Shown in pieces: positions 1 through 7,734 of a DNA stretch of 64,000 nucleotides. The stretch comes from Ruegeria sp. Alg231-54. GTDB lineage: Bacteria; Pseudomonadota; Alphaproteobacteria; Rhodobacterales; Rhodobacteraceae. The position numbers were made by a program, and so were the translations under genes. Numbering within the stretch: position 1 is the stretch's first letter; each line of letters opens with the position of its first letter. The notes below the pieces were generated by a model. The model made no database searches. It was not told the origin of the DNA and saw only the letters and a list, made by a program, of their open reading frames with translations. The stretch covers positions 71,693 to 135,692 of the forward strand of contig NZ_FREZ01000012.1 in the NCBI RefSeq assembly GCF_900143525.1. Reading direction: 5' to 3'.

Positions 1-14
1 TTTTTGGCAGACAT
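1..14 (-). CDS. 5' end of an off-window gene
   Basis: Only the first codons are inside the window. Read on the minus strand, an ATG at 14-12 is followed by codons for S-A-K and the frame runs off the left edge. A perfect AGGAGG (minus strand, 25-20) sits 5 nt upstream, the best Shine-Dalgarno in this part of the window, so this is very likely a real start. The product cannot be named. The hairpin at 31-50 lies in its leader. Confidence 0.6.
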
Positions 15-30
15 AGCCGCCTCCTTTCGT

Positions 31-50
31 TTGACGCTCGTTAGCGTCGA
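31..50. promoter_or_regulatory. Inverted repeat in leader of the left-edge gene
   Basis: GACGCT (33-38) and AGCGTC (43-48) form a perfect 6-bp inverted repeat around CGTT. It extends to 8 bp with one T-G and one T-A pair. It lies 6 nt upstream of the AGGAGG of the leftmost minus-strand gene, so it could be an operator or a leader hairpin. There is no T-run, so it is not a terminator. The function is inferred from position only. Confidence 0.35.
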
Positions 51-471
51 CAAGAAAGGATCGTGTTGGGAATTCGGAGAGAGCACGATTAACAACTCTC
101 CGGACCAATCGATCCGGTTCGTTGCCCCTTCGAATGCTCTCTGCGGAAATCTGTGTTTCCAATGAGTGCTGCCTGCGGGAGCAGTTTCCCGCCCTGATAG
201 TCCGGGCGATTGAGCCAAATGTAGGTGTCATCAATACGAGACGCAACCCCCAAACCAAAAGTAACTAAATCGTAACCAATTAGGATTGTTGACGAATAAT
301 CGTGGGTGCGGCAGCAACACCCTGCAAAACACACCCCTCCAGAGCTCGCCCCAGAAAGAGCTGGACTGTTGCTGGGAACCACGCATCACTGAACCCACGC
401 CCGAGCCATTCGGGCGCTCCTCAGTACCAGGGTTCGGCATTCCGCCAGCCCCAGATCTGAGGAGACAATAC
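51..471. other. Mostly gene-free stretch, possible gene remnant
   Basis: No convincing gene is seen between the left-edge gene and the DUF3489 gene. On the minus strand an open frame covers 382-89. Its last ~70 codons (GYDLVTFGLGVASRID, then WLNRP and GGKLLPQAAL) read like protein and vaguely recall the C-terminal domain of MbcA/ParS/Xre antitoxins (WL-x-x-P then G-G-x-x-P). The N-terminal part does not look like protein and there is no ribosome-binding site. It may be a decayed gene, at low confidence. A hairpin with arms CGCCCGA (398-404) and TCGGGCG (410-416) precedes the DUF3489 gene, with no T-run after it. Confidence 0.3.
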
Positions 472-702
472 ATGTCCAAATCCAAACAAACCAAAATCGA
501 CAAGGTGCAAGCCTTGTTGCGTCGCCCGAGCGGCGCCAGCCTGGAAGCGCTCTGCAAAACAACAGGGTGGCAATCTCATTCGGTCCGAGCGGCTCTGAGC
601 GGTCTGCGGAAGAAAGGTGTCACAATTGAACGACGCGCATCCGACAAACCAGATGGTTCTTCCACCTATCACCTGACGGTGGGAACAAGAGAAGAGTCAT
701 GA
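472..702 (+). CDS. DUF3489 family small protein
   Basis: 76-residue basic protein. The start at 472 is chosen because GAGGAG lies 7 nt upstream and because the family-like part begins there; the longer open frame upstream (from 286) reads as noise. The core KVQALLRRPSGASLEALCKT (residues 11-30) followed by TGWQSHSVRAALSGL matches the winged-helix-like DUF3489 pattern, in which a helix-turn-helix selects 'TGW-x-x-H-(S/T)-VR'. It is probably a small DNA-binding protein. Its stop overlaps the DUF2924 start (ATGA), so it is co-translated with DUF2924 and the recombinase. This trio recurs in alphaproteobacteria. The biochemical role is unknown, but a regulator or accessory factor of the recombinase is the simplest inference. 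Confidence 0.75.
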   Translation: MSKSKQTKIDKVQALLRRPSGASLEALCKTTGWQSHSVRAALSGLRKKGVTIERRASDKPDGSSTYHLTVGTREES

Positions 703-1115
703 CCAAGACGAGCGATGTCGCCGATCTCGCCGCCATGGGTCGATCGGATCTGGTCACGATTTGGCAACAACTGTTTGATCAACCCGCCCCCACCATGCTC
801 AGCCAACCCTTCCTGCGTCGATTTATTGCCTTTGAGATGCAGTCCCGCAATCGTGGCGGGCTGTCGCGGCAGGTGAAAGCCACGCTGGAAAAAGGTTCTG
901 AGAAGAAACCCCGACCTACCTGCCCTGCCCTTAAACCCGGCGGGCGTCTGCTGCGCGAGTGGAACGGCGTGACCCATGTGGTCGATGTGACAGGGGAGGG
1001 GTTTGTGTGGAACGGACGATCTTACCGTTCGCTCTCGGCCATAGCTCGGGAAATTACCGGCGCGCATTGGTCGGGACCGCGCTTCTTTGGGCTCAACGGA
1101 AAGGTGGCAAAATGA
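699..1115 (+). CDS. DUF2924 family protein
   Basis: 138 residues. The N-terminal half carries the family pattern (LVTIWQQLFDQPAP, then FLRRFIAFEMQ). The C-terminal half has LKPGGRLLREWNGVTHVVDV and FVWNGRSYRSLSAIAREITG, ending WSGPRFFGL. This is the DUF2924 signature, in which the last part resembles a DNA- or peptide-binding 'RSLSxIAxxITGxxWSGxxFFGL' module. It overlaps the upstream gene by 4 nt and the recombinase start by 4 nt (ATGA at 1112). No catalytic residues are evident. The tight coupling to the serine recombinase suggests an accessory protein for recombination, but no function has been assigned to the family. Confidence 0.85.
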   Translation: MTKTSDVADLAAMGRSDLVTIWQQLFDQPAPTMLSQPFLRRFIAFEMQSRNRGGLSRQVKATLEKGSEKKPRPTCPALKPGGRLLREWNGVTHVVDVTGEGFVWNGRSYRSLSAIAREITGAHWSGPRFFGLNGKVAK

Positions 1116-2791
1116 GCCCGCGACGCAAAATCCGATGCGCGATTTACACGCGCAAGTCATCTGACGAGGGGTTGGATCAGGACTTCAATTCCTTGGATGC
1201 GCAATATGAAGCCTGCGCGGCCTATGTCGCCAGTCAGCGACATGAAGGCTGGACCCCGCTGTCCGGGCGCTACGATGACGCTGGCCTGTCGGGCGGCACA
1301 CTCGAGCGCCCTGCCCTTCAGCGCCTGCTTGATGAGATCGATGCCGGGCGCATCGACATGGTTGTGGTTTACAAGATTGACCGGCTGACCCGTTCGCTCG
1401 CCGACTTCTCCAAGCTGGTCGAACGGCTGGAACAGGCGAACTGTTCCTTTGTGTCCGTCACGCAGGCCTTCAATACCTCATCTTCCATGGGTCGGTTGAC
1501 GCTGAATGTGCTGTTGTCCTTTGCTCAGTTTGAACGGGAAGTCACCGCCGAACGTATTCGCGACAAAATCGCGGCGTCTAAGAAAAAAGGGCTTTGGATG
1601 GGTGGCAACCTGCCACTGGGCTATGATCGCCACCCCGACCCAAAAGCAAGAACGCTGGTGGTGAATGAGGAGGAGGCCAGAACGGCCCGGCATCTCTTTG
1701 GGCTTTATGAGGAGCTGGGTTGCCTGCGCAAAGTAGAAGAACGGGCATCAGCAGAAGGGCTGCGGTCAAAACGGGTTGTTCGGGCGGATGGCAGCGTGAA
1801 AGGGGATTGTCCGCTGTCACGCGGTCAGATCTACTACCTGCTGCGCAACCCGGTCTATCTCGGTAAAATCCGTCACAAGGATAAGATCTGGGGCGGACAA
1901 CATCCGGCGATCATCGACCAGGACATCTGGGACTGCGTACAGGAGAAAATGCGACAGGCCTCGAACCGCTCCCGGGCACGCGGCCGCTCCGATGCGCACC
2001 AACACTCCAATGACCCCGGCGCCTGGCTCACCGGTCTGCTGCAGGACGAAACTGGTGATCGGTTGACGCCAACCCACACCACGCGCAAAGGCCGTCGGTT
2101 GCGTTATTATGTCTCCAATCGACTGATCTCGGGTGGCAGGGATATCTCGGGTTGGCGGCTACCCGGCCCGGCGCTGGAACACGCAGTCATTGATGTCATC
2201 GTCAGACATCTGCAAGACGCCGCCGCCGCGCACCAGGTACTGGCGCAACCGGAGGCCGGGTCAGCGGAGGCAGTTCAGACTTCAGTTGCGGATTTGGTAA
2301 CGCGGCTTCGAGGTCAAGGCGCTCAGGTCGGCGCTGATATTCTAGCCAGCGGCGGAATTGCACGAGGACACATTGATCTCGAGTTAAACCCCAAAACTCT
2401 GGCAAGCGCAATTTGCATTGCTGCCGACCATCTGCACCCAGATCTCACTCACATCACAGCATCCTTCGATCTGCGCCGCCGCGGCGTCGAGACCAAGGTC
2501 ATCGCTGGAGACATGGCACCCCAACCTGATCCCCACCTCCGGTCCATGCTGATCCGAGCCCATGGCTGGGCGCGCGATCTGAAAGCCGGAGTTCAACTGA
2601 TGGAGATTGCACGCCGCGAACGCGTCCCCGGCGCCTTCATCCGCACCCGCGCCCAGCTCGCCTTTCTCTCACCGAAGATTCAAGCCGCGATTCTCGACGG
2701 CACCCAGCCGCCCGAACTTACACTCAAGCGTCTGGTCAGCGTGACCCACCCACTTGATTGGTCCGAACAGGAACGCCTGTTCGGCTTCTGA
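1112..2791 (+). CDS. Large serine recombinase (Cys-less ribbon)
   Basis: 559-residue serine recombinase that cuts and rejoins DNA through a 5'-phosphoserine link. The start ATG at 1112 overlaps the DUF2924 stop. An in-frame upstream extension is open but has no family similarity. The resolvase domain (1-150) shows YTRKSS with nucleophile Ser16, KIDRLTRS (Arg91, Arg94) and FAQFEREVTAERIR. The recombinase domain follows (about 165-290, starting KKGLWMGGNLPLGY). The usual zinc-ribbon region is present as LTGLLQDETGDRLTPTHTT...RYYVS but lacks the four cysteines. The rest (about 370-559) is a helical tail without an obvious coiled coil. It is probably the site-specific recombinase of a small mobile or formerly mobile unit. 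Its partner sites are unknown; the repeat cluster at 2809-3000 is a candidate. Confidence 0.9.
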   Translation: MSPRRKIRCAIYTRKSSDEGLDQDFNSLDAQYEACAAYVASQRHEGWTPLSGRYDDAGLSGGTLERPALQRLLDEIDAGRIDMVVVYKIDRLTRSLADFSKLVERLEQANCSFVSVTQAFNTSSSMGRLTLNVLLSFAQFEREVTAERIRDKIAASKKKGLWMGGNLPLGYDRHPDPKARTLVVNEEEARTARHLFGLYEELGCLRKVEERASAEGLRSKRVVRADGSVKGDCPLSRGQIYYLLRNPVYLGKIRHKDKIWGGQHPAIIDQDIWDCVQEKMRQASNRSRARGRSDAHQHSNDPGAWLTGLLQDETGDRLTPTHTTRKGRRLRYYVSNRLISGGRDISGWRLPGPALEHAVIDVIVRHLQDAAAAHQVLAQPEAGSAEAVQTSVADLVTRLRGQGAQVGADILASGGIARGHIDLELNPKTLASAICIAADHLHPDLTHITASFDLRRRGVETKVIAGDMAPQPDPHLRSMLIRAHGWARDLKAGVQLMEIARRERVPGAFIRTRAQLAFLSPKIQAAILDGTQPPELTLKRLVSVTHPLDWSEQERLFGF

Positions 2792-2808
2792 CATCTCCAG
2801 ATCCTGCG

Positions 2809-3000
2809 TCCCTGATACAGACTTCGCCCTCCCTGATCCGTCGGAACAATTCCCTGTTCCCACGAGAAAATTCCCTGTTCCACTTTTTAGGGAATTTGCA
2901 ACATAAACCTCTGAAAAACATACAGTTCTGATAGGAGAAATGACGGAAATCAGACCTGTTTCGCGAAATTTCCCTGTAAATTGCCGGGTATCAGGGAAAT
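2809..3000. repeat. 21-bp-phased TCCCTG array with inverted repeats
   Basis: TCCCTG occurs at 2809, 2830, 2851 and 2872, exactly 21 bp apart each time (two helical turns or seven codons). It occurs again at 2971, with its inverse CAGGGA at 2992, 21 bp further on. Two perfect 9-bp inverted repeats are built from the same word: AAATTCCCT (2868-2876) with AGGGAATTT (2889-2897), and ATTTCCCTG (2968-2976) with CAGGGAAAT (2992-3000). The array begins 18 bp after the recombinase stop. Protein-binding or recombination accessory sites are plausible. Alternatively it is the relic of a heptad-repeat coding sequence (minus strand reads EQGI-type repeats). Confidence 0.7.
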
Positions 3001-3166
3001 CCCGCCCAAAGCGACCCCGCCAAAATGCGACACTGAGACTGCGGCCGGAATTGCGCTCTGAGTGTACAGTCTGCTCCGTCTCTGATTGAAAGCGCATGCG
3101 CCAACTCGCGGGAATTGCGGCACAATTCCGGGTCAGAAAACACAACTGAAGTGAGACAGGTATGAG
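3001..3166. other. Gene-free spacer before tRNA-Ser
   Basis: Together with the repeat array this makes a 375-bp stretch (2792-3166) without a supported gene. Open frames across it on the minus strand have no ribosome-binding site and look random. Since the tRNA reads leftward, this is the stretch immediately downstream of its 3' end, the place where tRNA-targeting elements usually insert. No direct repeat of the tRNA 3' end was found elsewhere in the window. Confidence 0.5.
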
Positions 3167-3256
3167 TGGCGGGGAGACAGGGATTCGAACCCTGGGAACG
3201 CTCTCACGTTCAACGGTTTTCAAGACCGCCGCATTCGACCACTCTGCCACCTCCCC
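3167..3256 (-). tRNA. tRNA-Ser (anticodon UGA)
   Basis: 90-nt type II tRNA read on the minus strand. The 7-bp acceptor stem is GGGGAGG/TCTCCCC. The anticodon stem-loop has loop CTTGAAA, giving anticodon TGA. A long variable arm (GAACGTGAGAGCGTTC) identifies Ser, and the T-loop is GGTTCGAATCC. CCA is encoded (3169-3167). It decodes UCA and wobble codons. It lies between the recombinase cassette and the divergent SPOR operon. Confidence 0.97.
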
Positions 3257-3458
3257 GCGTGGGGCCGGGTCTAAGGCCATAGCGAACCGGTGGCAAGACC
3301 AAATAGGGAATTCTTGCCGAAGCGCCCGCTGCGGTCTTTCCATGACACTTTGGCCGCGTTATGATCCGCAGGAAAGACCGAAGCAGGCTGGCAATACAGA
3401 ACCAGCAATCGGCGGTGGGTCTCGGGAAACGAGGCCCAATCAGGCAAGGGATGACAAG

Positions 3459-4799
3459 ATGAAGCGAGCGACAGAGACACGCGCACATCCGCGAGCGTTA
3501 GCGGCTTTGGCCGTTGTGTCCGTGGTTTTGGCTGGTTGCGATGAGGTGCTTTCCCCCGAAAATGTCTCGGCAGATACCCAGAGCTCCGAATCCGCACCAG
3601 ACGGTCGGACCGACCTTTTCCCCACTCCAAGCGGAAGCCCGAAAGATGATGTCGAAGCGCCTGAGGTGTTTCAACTGTCTGAGCCCGGACTTTGGGACGG
3701 CCGCCCGTCTTTGGGCGGAATATGGGTTGCCCACCCGGATGTGACACAGCCCGAACGTGTGCGCGTCAAAAACCCCAAAAATAATAAAACGATCACAGCC
3801 GCGTTGTTCCGTCGCGAAAGAAACCTGCCGGGTCCTGAACTGCAGCTTTCCTCTGCTGCAGCCGAAAAACTGGGCATTCTGGCTGGTGCACCTACACAGG
3901 TTGATGTCGTCGCCCTGCGTCGCAAAGCGCCCGAACCGAAACCTGAGCCGGTTGAAGAAAAGCCCGCAGCCGAAGAGATCCCTGTCGAAGAAACGCAAAC
4001 CGCAGCAGCGGATGAGCCCAAGACCGACATCGCCGAAAGTGAGGCCGCAGAAGCTGAACAGCCAGCCAAGCTCAAGTGGTGGCAACGCAAAAAACCTGCA
4101 GCGGCGGCCGGTGCCGCGACTGCGGCTGCTGTAGCCGCAGATGCCGCGACCGACACGGCAACCGACACAGCGGCGGAAACAGCCGCCGAGGCGGTCGAAA
4201 CGGTCACAGAGACTGAAGTACCGGCCAAGCCCAAATGGTGGCAGCGCAAGAAACCAGCCACGGCGGCCGTGGCCGCTGATGCCGCGACCGATACGGCGAC
4301 CGACACAGCGACTGAGGTGGTCGAAACGACGGCAGAAGCAACATCATCGGCTTCACTGGTGGATCCAGAGGTTACCCCCCCGACTGAACAACCGGCCAAA
4401 CGTAAATGGTGGCAAAAGAAAAAGCCCGATGAAATCACCGAAACGCCGCTGGACCCGATAGCGGGCGCGGCTGCGGCGATTGACGCGGCAGAACCCACAC
4501 CGGCCAGCCCCCCCTCTGCCGCAACAGCGGACGCATCGGCAGCTACGGCGGCTTCGGTATCGTCCTTGTCAAAACCGTTCGTCCAGGTCGGCACTTTCGG
4601 GGTTGAAACCAACGCCAATAGCGCTGCCAACAAGATCCGCCGCAACGGAATGCCTGCCGAGGTGCGAGAACTAACCTCGGACGGCAAAACGGTCTGGAGG
4701 GTCCTAGTCGGCCCAGCCACGTCGCGCTCGGAACGCAATGCCATGCAGCGCGATGTCAAAGACCTGGGCTTTAACGACGCGTTCACCGTCAAAAATTGA
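3459..4799 (+). CDS. SPOR-domain lipoprotein with WWQRKKP repeats
   Basis: 446 residues. The start at 3459 is preceded by AAGGG at 8 nt and gives a clean lipoprotein signal with lipobox LAGC (Cys27), so the protein should be membrane-anchored and face the periplasm. A globular N-terminal part (about 70-170) is followed by a long Ala/Glu/Pro/Thr-rich linker carrying three copies of a basic KWWQ(R/K)KKP motif (residues 206, 259, 316). Two spacers contain near-identical TDTATDT runs, evidence of internal duplication. Residues 372-446 form a SPOR domain (FVQVGTFGVETNANSAANKI), which binds denuded septal peptidoglycan. It is followed 16 bp later by the D,D-carboxypeptidase gene, consistent with a cell-wall or division role. 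The linker length probably varies between strains. Confidence 0.85.
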   Translation: MKRATETRAHPRALAALAVVSVVLAGCDEVLSPENVSADTQSSESAPDGRTDLFPTPSGSPKDDVEAPEVFQLSEPGLWDGRPSLGGIWVAHPDVTQPERVRVKNPKNNKTITAALFRRERNLPGPELQLSSAAAEKLGILAGAPTQVDVVALRRKAPEPKPEPVEEKPAAEEIPVEETQTAAADEPKTDIAESEAAEAEQPAKLKWWQRKKPAAAAGAATAAAVAADAATDTATDTAAETAAEAVETVTETEVPAKPKWWQRKKPATAAVAADAATDTATDTATEVVETTAEATSSASLVDPEVTPPTEQPAKRKWWQKKKPDEITETPLDPIAGAAAAIDAAEPTPASPPSAATADASAATAASVSSLSKPFVQVGTFGVETNANSAANKIRRNGMPAEVRELTSDGKTVWRVLVGPATSRSERNAMQRDVKDLGFNDAFTVKN

Positions 4800-4815
4800 A
4801 ACCTAGGAGGCCCCC

Positions 4816-5982
4816 ATGCTGTCCTCACTGCGATCATCTGTTTTGACCCTCGGGCTGGCGCTGTTTGCCTTGCCCGCCCACGCTTTCGACACAACCGCCC
4901 GCGCGGCCTATGTGATCGATCAGACGACCGGAACGGTTCTGCTGTCGAAAGAAGCAGACCAGCCCCTGCCGCCTGCGTCGATGTCCAAACTGATGACGCT
5001 CTACGTCGCGTTTGAGGCGCTGCGCGATGGCCGCCTGACCCTGGGGGAAACCTTGCCCGTGTCGGAACACGCCATGAGCTATGGTGGGTCGACCATGTTC
5101 CTGAACACGCAGGATCGTGTCAGCGTCGAAGATCTGCTGCGTGGCATCATCGTTTTGTCTGGTAACGACGCATGTGTGGTGATTGCCGAGGCGCTAAGCC
5201 CCGATGGGACCGAGGCCGGGTTTGCCCGCTACATGACACAGCGCGCCAAACAGATGGGCATGGACAACTCGAACTTCGCCAACTCGAACGGATGGCCGGC
5301 GGCGGGCCACATGATGTCGGTCCATGACCTTGCCGTATTAGCCAACCGGCTGATCAGCGACTTCCCCGAATACTACCCACTGTTCGCTGAAGAAGAGTTT
5401 GAGTTTGATGGCCGTGCGCCGTCTAACAAACGTAACCGCAATCCGCTGCTGAAACTGGGGATCGGGGCCGACGGCCTGAAAACCGGGCACACGCAAGAGG
5501 CGGGTTACGGCCTTGTCGGCTCGGCCAAGCAAGGCGACCGTCGGGTTGTCTTTGTCCTGACCGGCCTCGATAGCACCGCCCGTCGCGCAGAGGAGGCTGA
5601 GGCCGTGGTTAACTGGTCGTTTCGCAATTTTGTCGAGAGGACCATTGCCGACGCCGAAACGCCGATAGCCGAAGCCCAGATTTGGATGGGCGCCGAAAAA
5701 ACTGTTGGGCTGGTGCCCGAAGGGGATCTGACCTTGTTGTTCCCAGTTCTCAATGACAAGGACGTCAAAGCTGAGGTCGTCTATGAAGGTCCGATCAACG
5801 CGCCTGTGGAAAAGGGGCAGAAACTGGCTGAGCTCGTGATCACACCCGAAGGATTGCCCGAAATCCGTCGCCCACTGTTCGCGGCCAAAGACGTGCCTGT
5901 AGGCGGCTTTGTCGTGCGCATGAAAACCGTTGGCGGTATTGTTCTAGAAGACGTGATCGGCAATCCGCTGGAGGCGATGTGA
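4816..5982 (+). CDS. dacC: D-alanyl-D-alanine carboxypeptidase (PBP5/6 type)
   Basis: 388-residue low-molecular-weight penicillin-binding protein that trims the terminal D-Ala from peptidoglycan pentapeptides. An AGGAGG precedes the ATG. The signal peptide ends ALPAHA (cleavage after about residue 23). Catalytic motifs are S55-M-S-K58, S115-G-N117 and K222-T-G224, all correctly spaced. A PBP5-type C-terminal beta domain follows (about 290-370). The extreme C-terminus is short and may or may not form the amphipathic membrane anchor. The gene ends ATGTGA, overlapping the GTG start of tmk, and is part of the operon starting with the SPOR lipoprotein. The exact dac letter is uncertain. Confidence 0.92.
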   Translation: MLSSLRSSVLTLGLALFALPAHAFDTTARAAYVIDQTTGTVLLSKEADQPLPPASMSKLMTLYVAFEALRDGRLTLGETLPVSEHAMSYGGSTMFLNTQDRVSVEDLLRGIIVLSGNDACVVIAEALSPDGTEAGFARYMTQRAKQMGMDNSNFANSNGWPAAGHMMSVHDLAVLANRLISDFPEYYPLFAEEEFEFDGRAPSNKRNRNPLLKLGIGADGLKTGHTQEAGYGLVGSAKQGDRRVVFVLTGLDSTARRAEEAEAVVNWSFRNFVERTIADAETPIAEAQIWMGAEKTVGLVPEGDLTLLFPVLNDKDVKAEVVYEGPINAPVEKGQKLAELVITPEGLPEIRRPLFAAKDVPVGGFVVRMKTVGGIVLEDVIGNPLEAM

Positions 5983-6605
5983 CGAAGGCAGGGTTGTTTC
6001 TGACCTTCGAAGGTATTGACGGGTCTGGAAAGTCATCACAAGCACGAATGCTTGCCGAACATTTGCGTGGCCTCGGTTACGATGTCGTTCTGACCCGCGA
6101 GCCCGGAGGATCTGCAGGCGCTGAAGAGATCCGAAGCCTTGTTCTGGAAGGTGACCCGGATCGCTGGTCTGCAGAGACGGAAATCCTGCTGTTTACGGCG
6201 GCCCGCCGGGATCATTTGGAACGCACGATCAGGCCAGCGCTGGCCGAGGGCAAAGTCGTGATCTGCGACCGCTTCGCCGACAGCACCCGCATGTATCAGG
6301 GCCTGTCGCGCGGCGATCTGCGGGGATTGGTCGATCAATTGCACGACCTGATGATCGGGCGCGAACCCGACATGACCGTTTTGATCGACATGGACCCCGA
6401 AACCGGGCTGTCCCGCGCCAAGGGGCGTCAGGGAACAGAAGAACGGTTCGAAGATTTCGGGCTGGATCTGCAACAACAGATGCGTGCAGGGTTTCTGGCC
6501 CTTGCGGATGAGTATTCCGACCGTTTCCGCGTGGTTGATGGCAACCGGGACATGGACAGTGTTGCACAGGATGTGACAGATATCGTTCTGCAAGCCTTGC
6601 GATAG
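5979..6605 (+). CDS. tmk: Thymidylate kinase
   Basis: 208 residues; phosphorylates dTMP to dTDP for DNA synthesis. The start is the GTG at 5979, overlapping the dac stop, because the conserved N-terminus (LFLTFEGIDGSGKSSQ) begins directly after it. The P-loop G12-IDGSGK-S19 and the DR(Y/F) motif D97-R98-F are intact, followed by the LID region near RAKGRQGTEERFE. The length is typical of bacterial TMPKs. It shares an operon with holB, an arrangement common in bacteria because both serve DNA replication. Confidence 0.96.
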   Translation: MTKAGLFLTFEGIDGSGKSSQARMLAEHLRGLGYDVVLTREPGGSAGAEEIRSLVLEGDPDRWSAETEILLFTAARRDHLERTIRPALAEGKVVICDRFADSTRMYQGLSRGDLRGLVDQLHDLMIGREPDMTVLIDMDPETGLSRAKGRQGTEERFEDFGLDLQQQMRAGFLALADEYSDRFRVVDGNRDMDSVAQDVTDIVLQALR

Positions 6606-6612
6606 ACGATAG

Positions 6613-7734
6613 ATGAGCGACGACACCCCAACCCCGGATCAGGCGCCCGGTGCCCCACACCCGCGCGAGACACTGCGCCTGTTTGGTCAGGACGCGGCGG
6701 AACAGGCTTTTCTGAGTGCCTATACCTCTGAGCGTCTGCACCACGGCTGGTTGATTACCGGTCCACGTGGCGTTGGCAAGGCGACGCTGGCCTGGCGGAT
6801 CGCGCGGTTTCTACTGGCAACACCTCCGAACGAGGATGACGGGCTATTTGGCGCACCGCCACCGCCCGATAGCCTTGAGATCGATCCTGAACACCCCGTC
6901 GCGCACCGTATTCAGGCTGGGGCCGAGCCCGGCTTGGCCGCAATTACCCGATCTCTGAACGATCAGGGGCGGTTGCGTAATGAGATTGTGGTTGATGATA
7001 TCCGCAAGCTTGGCAAGTTCTTCGGCCTTTCCTCGACTGACGGTGGTCGCCGCGTTGTGATTGTGGATGCCGCGGATGAGATGAATGTCAGCGCCGCCAA
7101 CGCGCTGTTGAAAATGCTTGAGGAGCCCCCGGCCCGCACCACCCTGCTGCTGATCTCACACCAGCCGTCGCGTCTGCTGCCGACAATCCGGTCGCGGTGC
7201 CGGACACTGCGCCTGTCTCCGCTGGGATCTGAGGATATGGAAGCCGCGCTGATGCAGACCGGCACAGAAATGCCGGGAAAGGCGGATCATTTGGCTGCAC
7301 TGGCTGCCGGGTCCGTAGGTGATGCGGTGCGCCTGATAAACCTGGGCGGGCTTGAGATTTACGCCGAACTGATCGCCATTCTGGGCACCCTGCCCCGAAT
7401 GGACCGTCAGCGCGCGCTGGCCTTGGCCGAGGCTGCTGCCCAACGTGGCGCGTCCGAGCGGTTTGAACTGTTACTGACGTTGATCGACGTCGCCCTGTCC
7501 CGGCTTGCGCTGACCGGTGCAACCGGCGCGGCCCCGATGCCCGAGGCCGCTCCGAACGAGGCAGAAACCCTTGCCCGCCTGTCGGCTTCACCACATCAGG
7601 CCCGGAAATGGGCGGAGGTCGCTGCAGTGATCACCGCACGCGCGCGTCATGGGCAGGCGGTGAACCTTGACCCTGCCGCTCTGGTCCTAGATACGGTGTT
7701 CAAGATACAGGAAACCGCCGGTCAGAGCAGATGA
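6613..7734 (+). CDS. holB: DNA polymerase III subunit delta'
   Basis: 373 residues; clamp-loader subunit. The N-terminal AAA+ fold has a P-loop-like GPRGVGKAT (residues 50-58) and HHGWLITG. A zinc-binding Cys cluster is absent, as is usual in alphaproteobacteria. VVIVDAADEMNVSAANALLKMLEEPP is the Walker B/sensor region, followed by the sensor 1 segment (TLLLISH) and RSRCRTLRL, the conserved SRC motif. The C-terminal helical collar domain (about 230-373) is less conserved. The gene lies 7 nt after tmk and overlaps tatD by 4 nt (ATGA). Confidence 0.93.
   Translation: MSDDTPTPDQAPGAPHPRETLRLFGQDAAEQAFLSAYTSERLHHGWLITGPRGVGKATLAWRIARFLLATPPNEDDGLFGAPPPPDSLEIDPEHPVAHRIQAGAEPGLAAITRSLNDQGRLRNEIVVDDIRKLGKFFGLSSTDGGRRVVIVDAADEMNVSAANALLKMLEEPPARTTLLLISHQPSRLLPTIRSRCRTLRLSPLGSEDMEAALMQTGTEMPGKADHLAALAAGSVGDAVRLINLGGLEIYAELIAILGTLPRMDRQRALALAEAAAQRGASERFELLLTLIDVALSRLALTGATGAAPMPEAAPNEAETLARLSASPHQARKWAEVAAVITARARHGQAVNLDPAALVLDTVFKIQETAGQSR

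Noticed and set aside
2809..3000. CRISPR array
   Set aside because: Repeat word is only 6-9 bp at 21-bp spacing, with no 25-40 bp repeats, no unique spacers of phage type and no cas genes.
3162..3458. Long open frame reading from inside the tRNA into the SPOR gene
   Set aside because: The first ~99 codons cover the tRNA-Ser gene and its flank; the lipoprotein signal and ribosome-binding site define the real start at 3459.
3671..4894. 407-codon open frame opposite the SPOR lipoprotein
   Set aside because: It mirrors the Ala-rich linker of the plus-strand gene (Val/Ala/Ser-rich noise) and has no ribosome-binding site.
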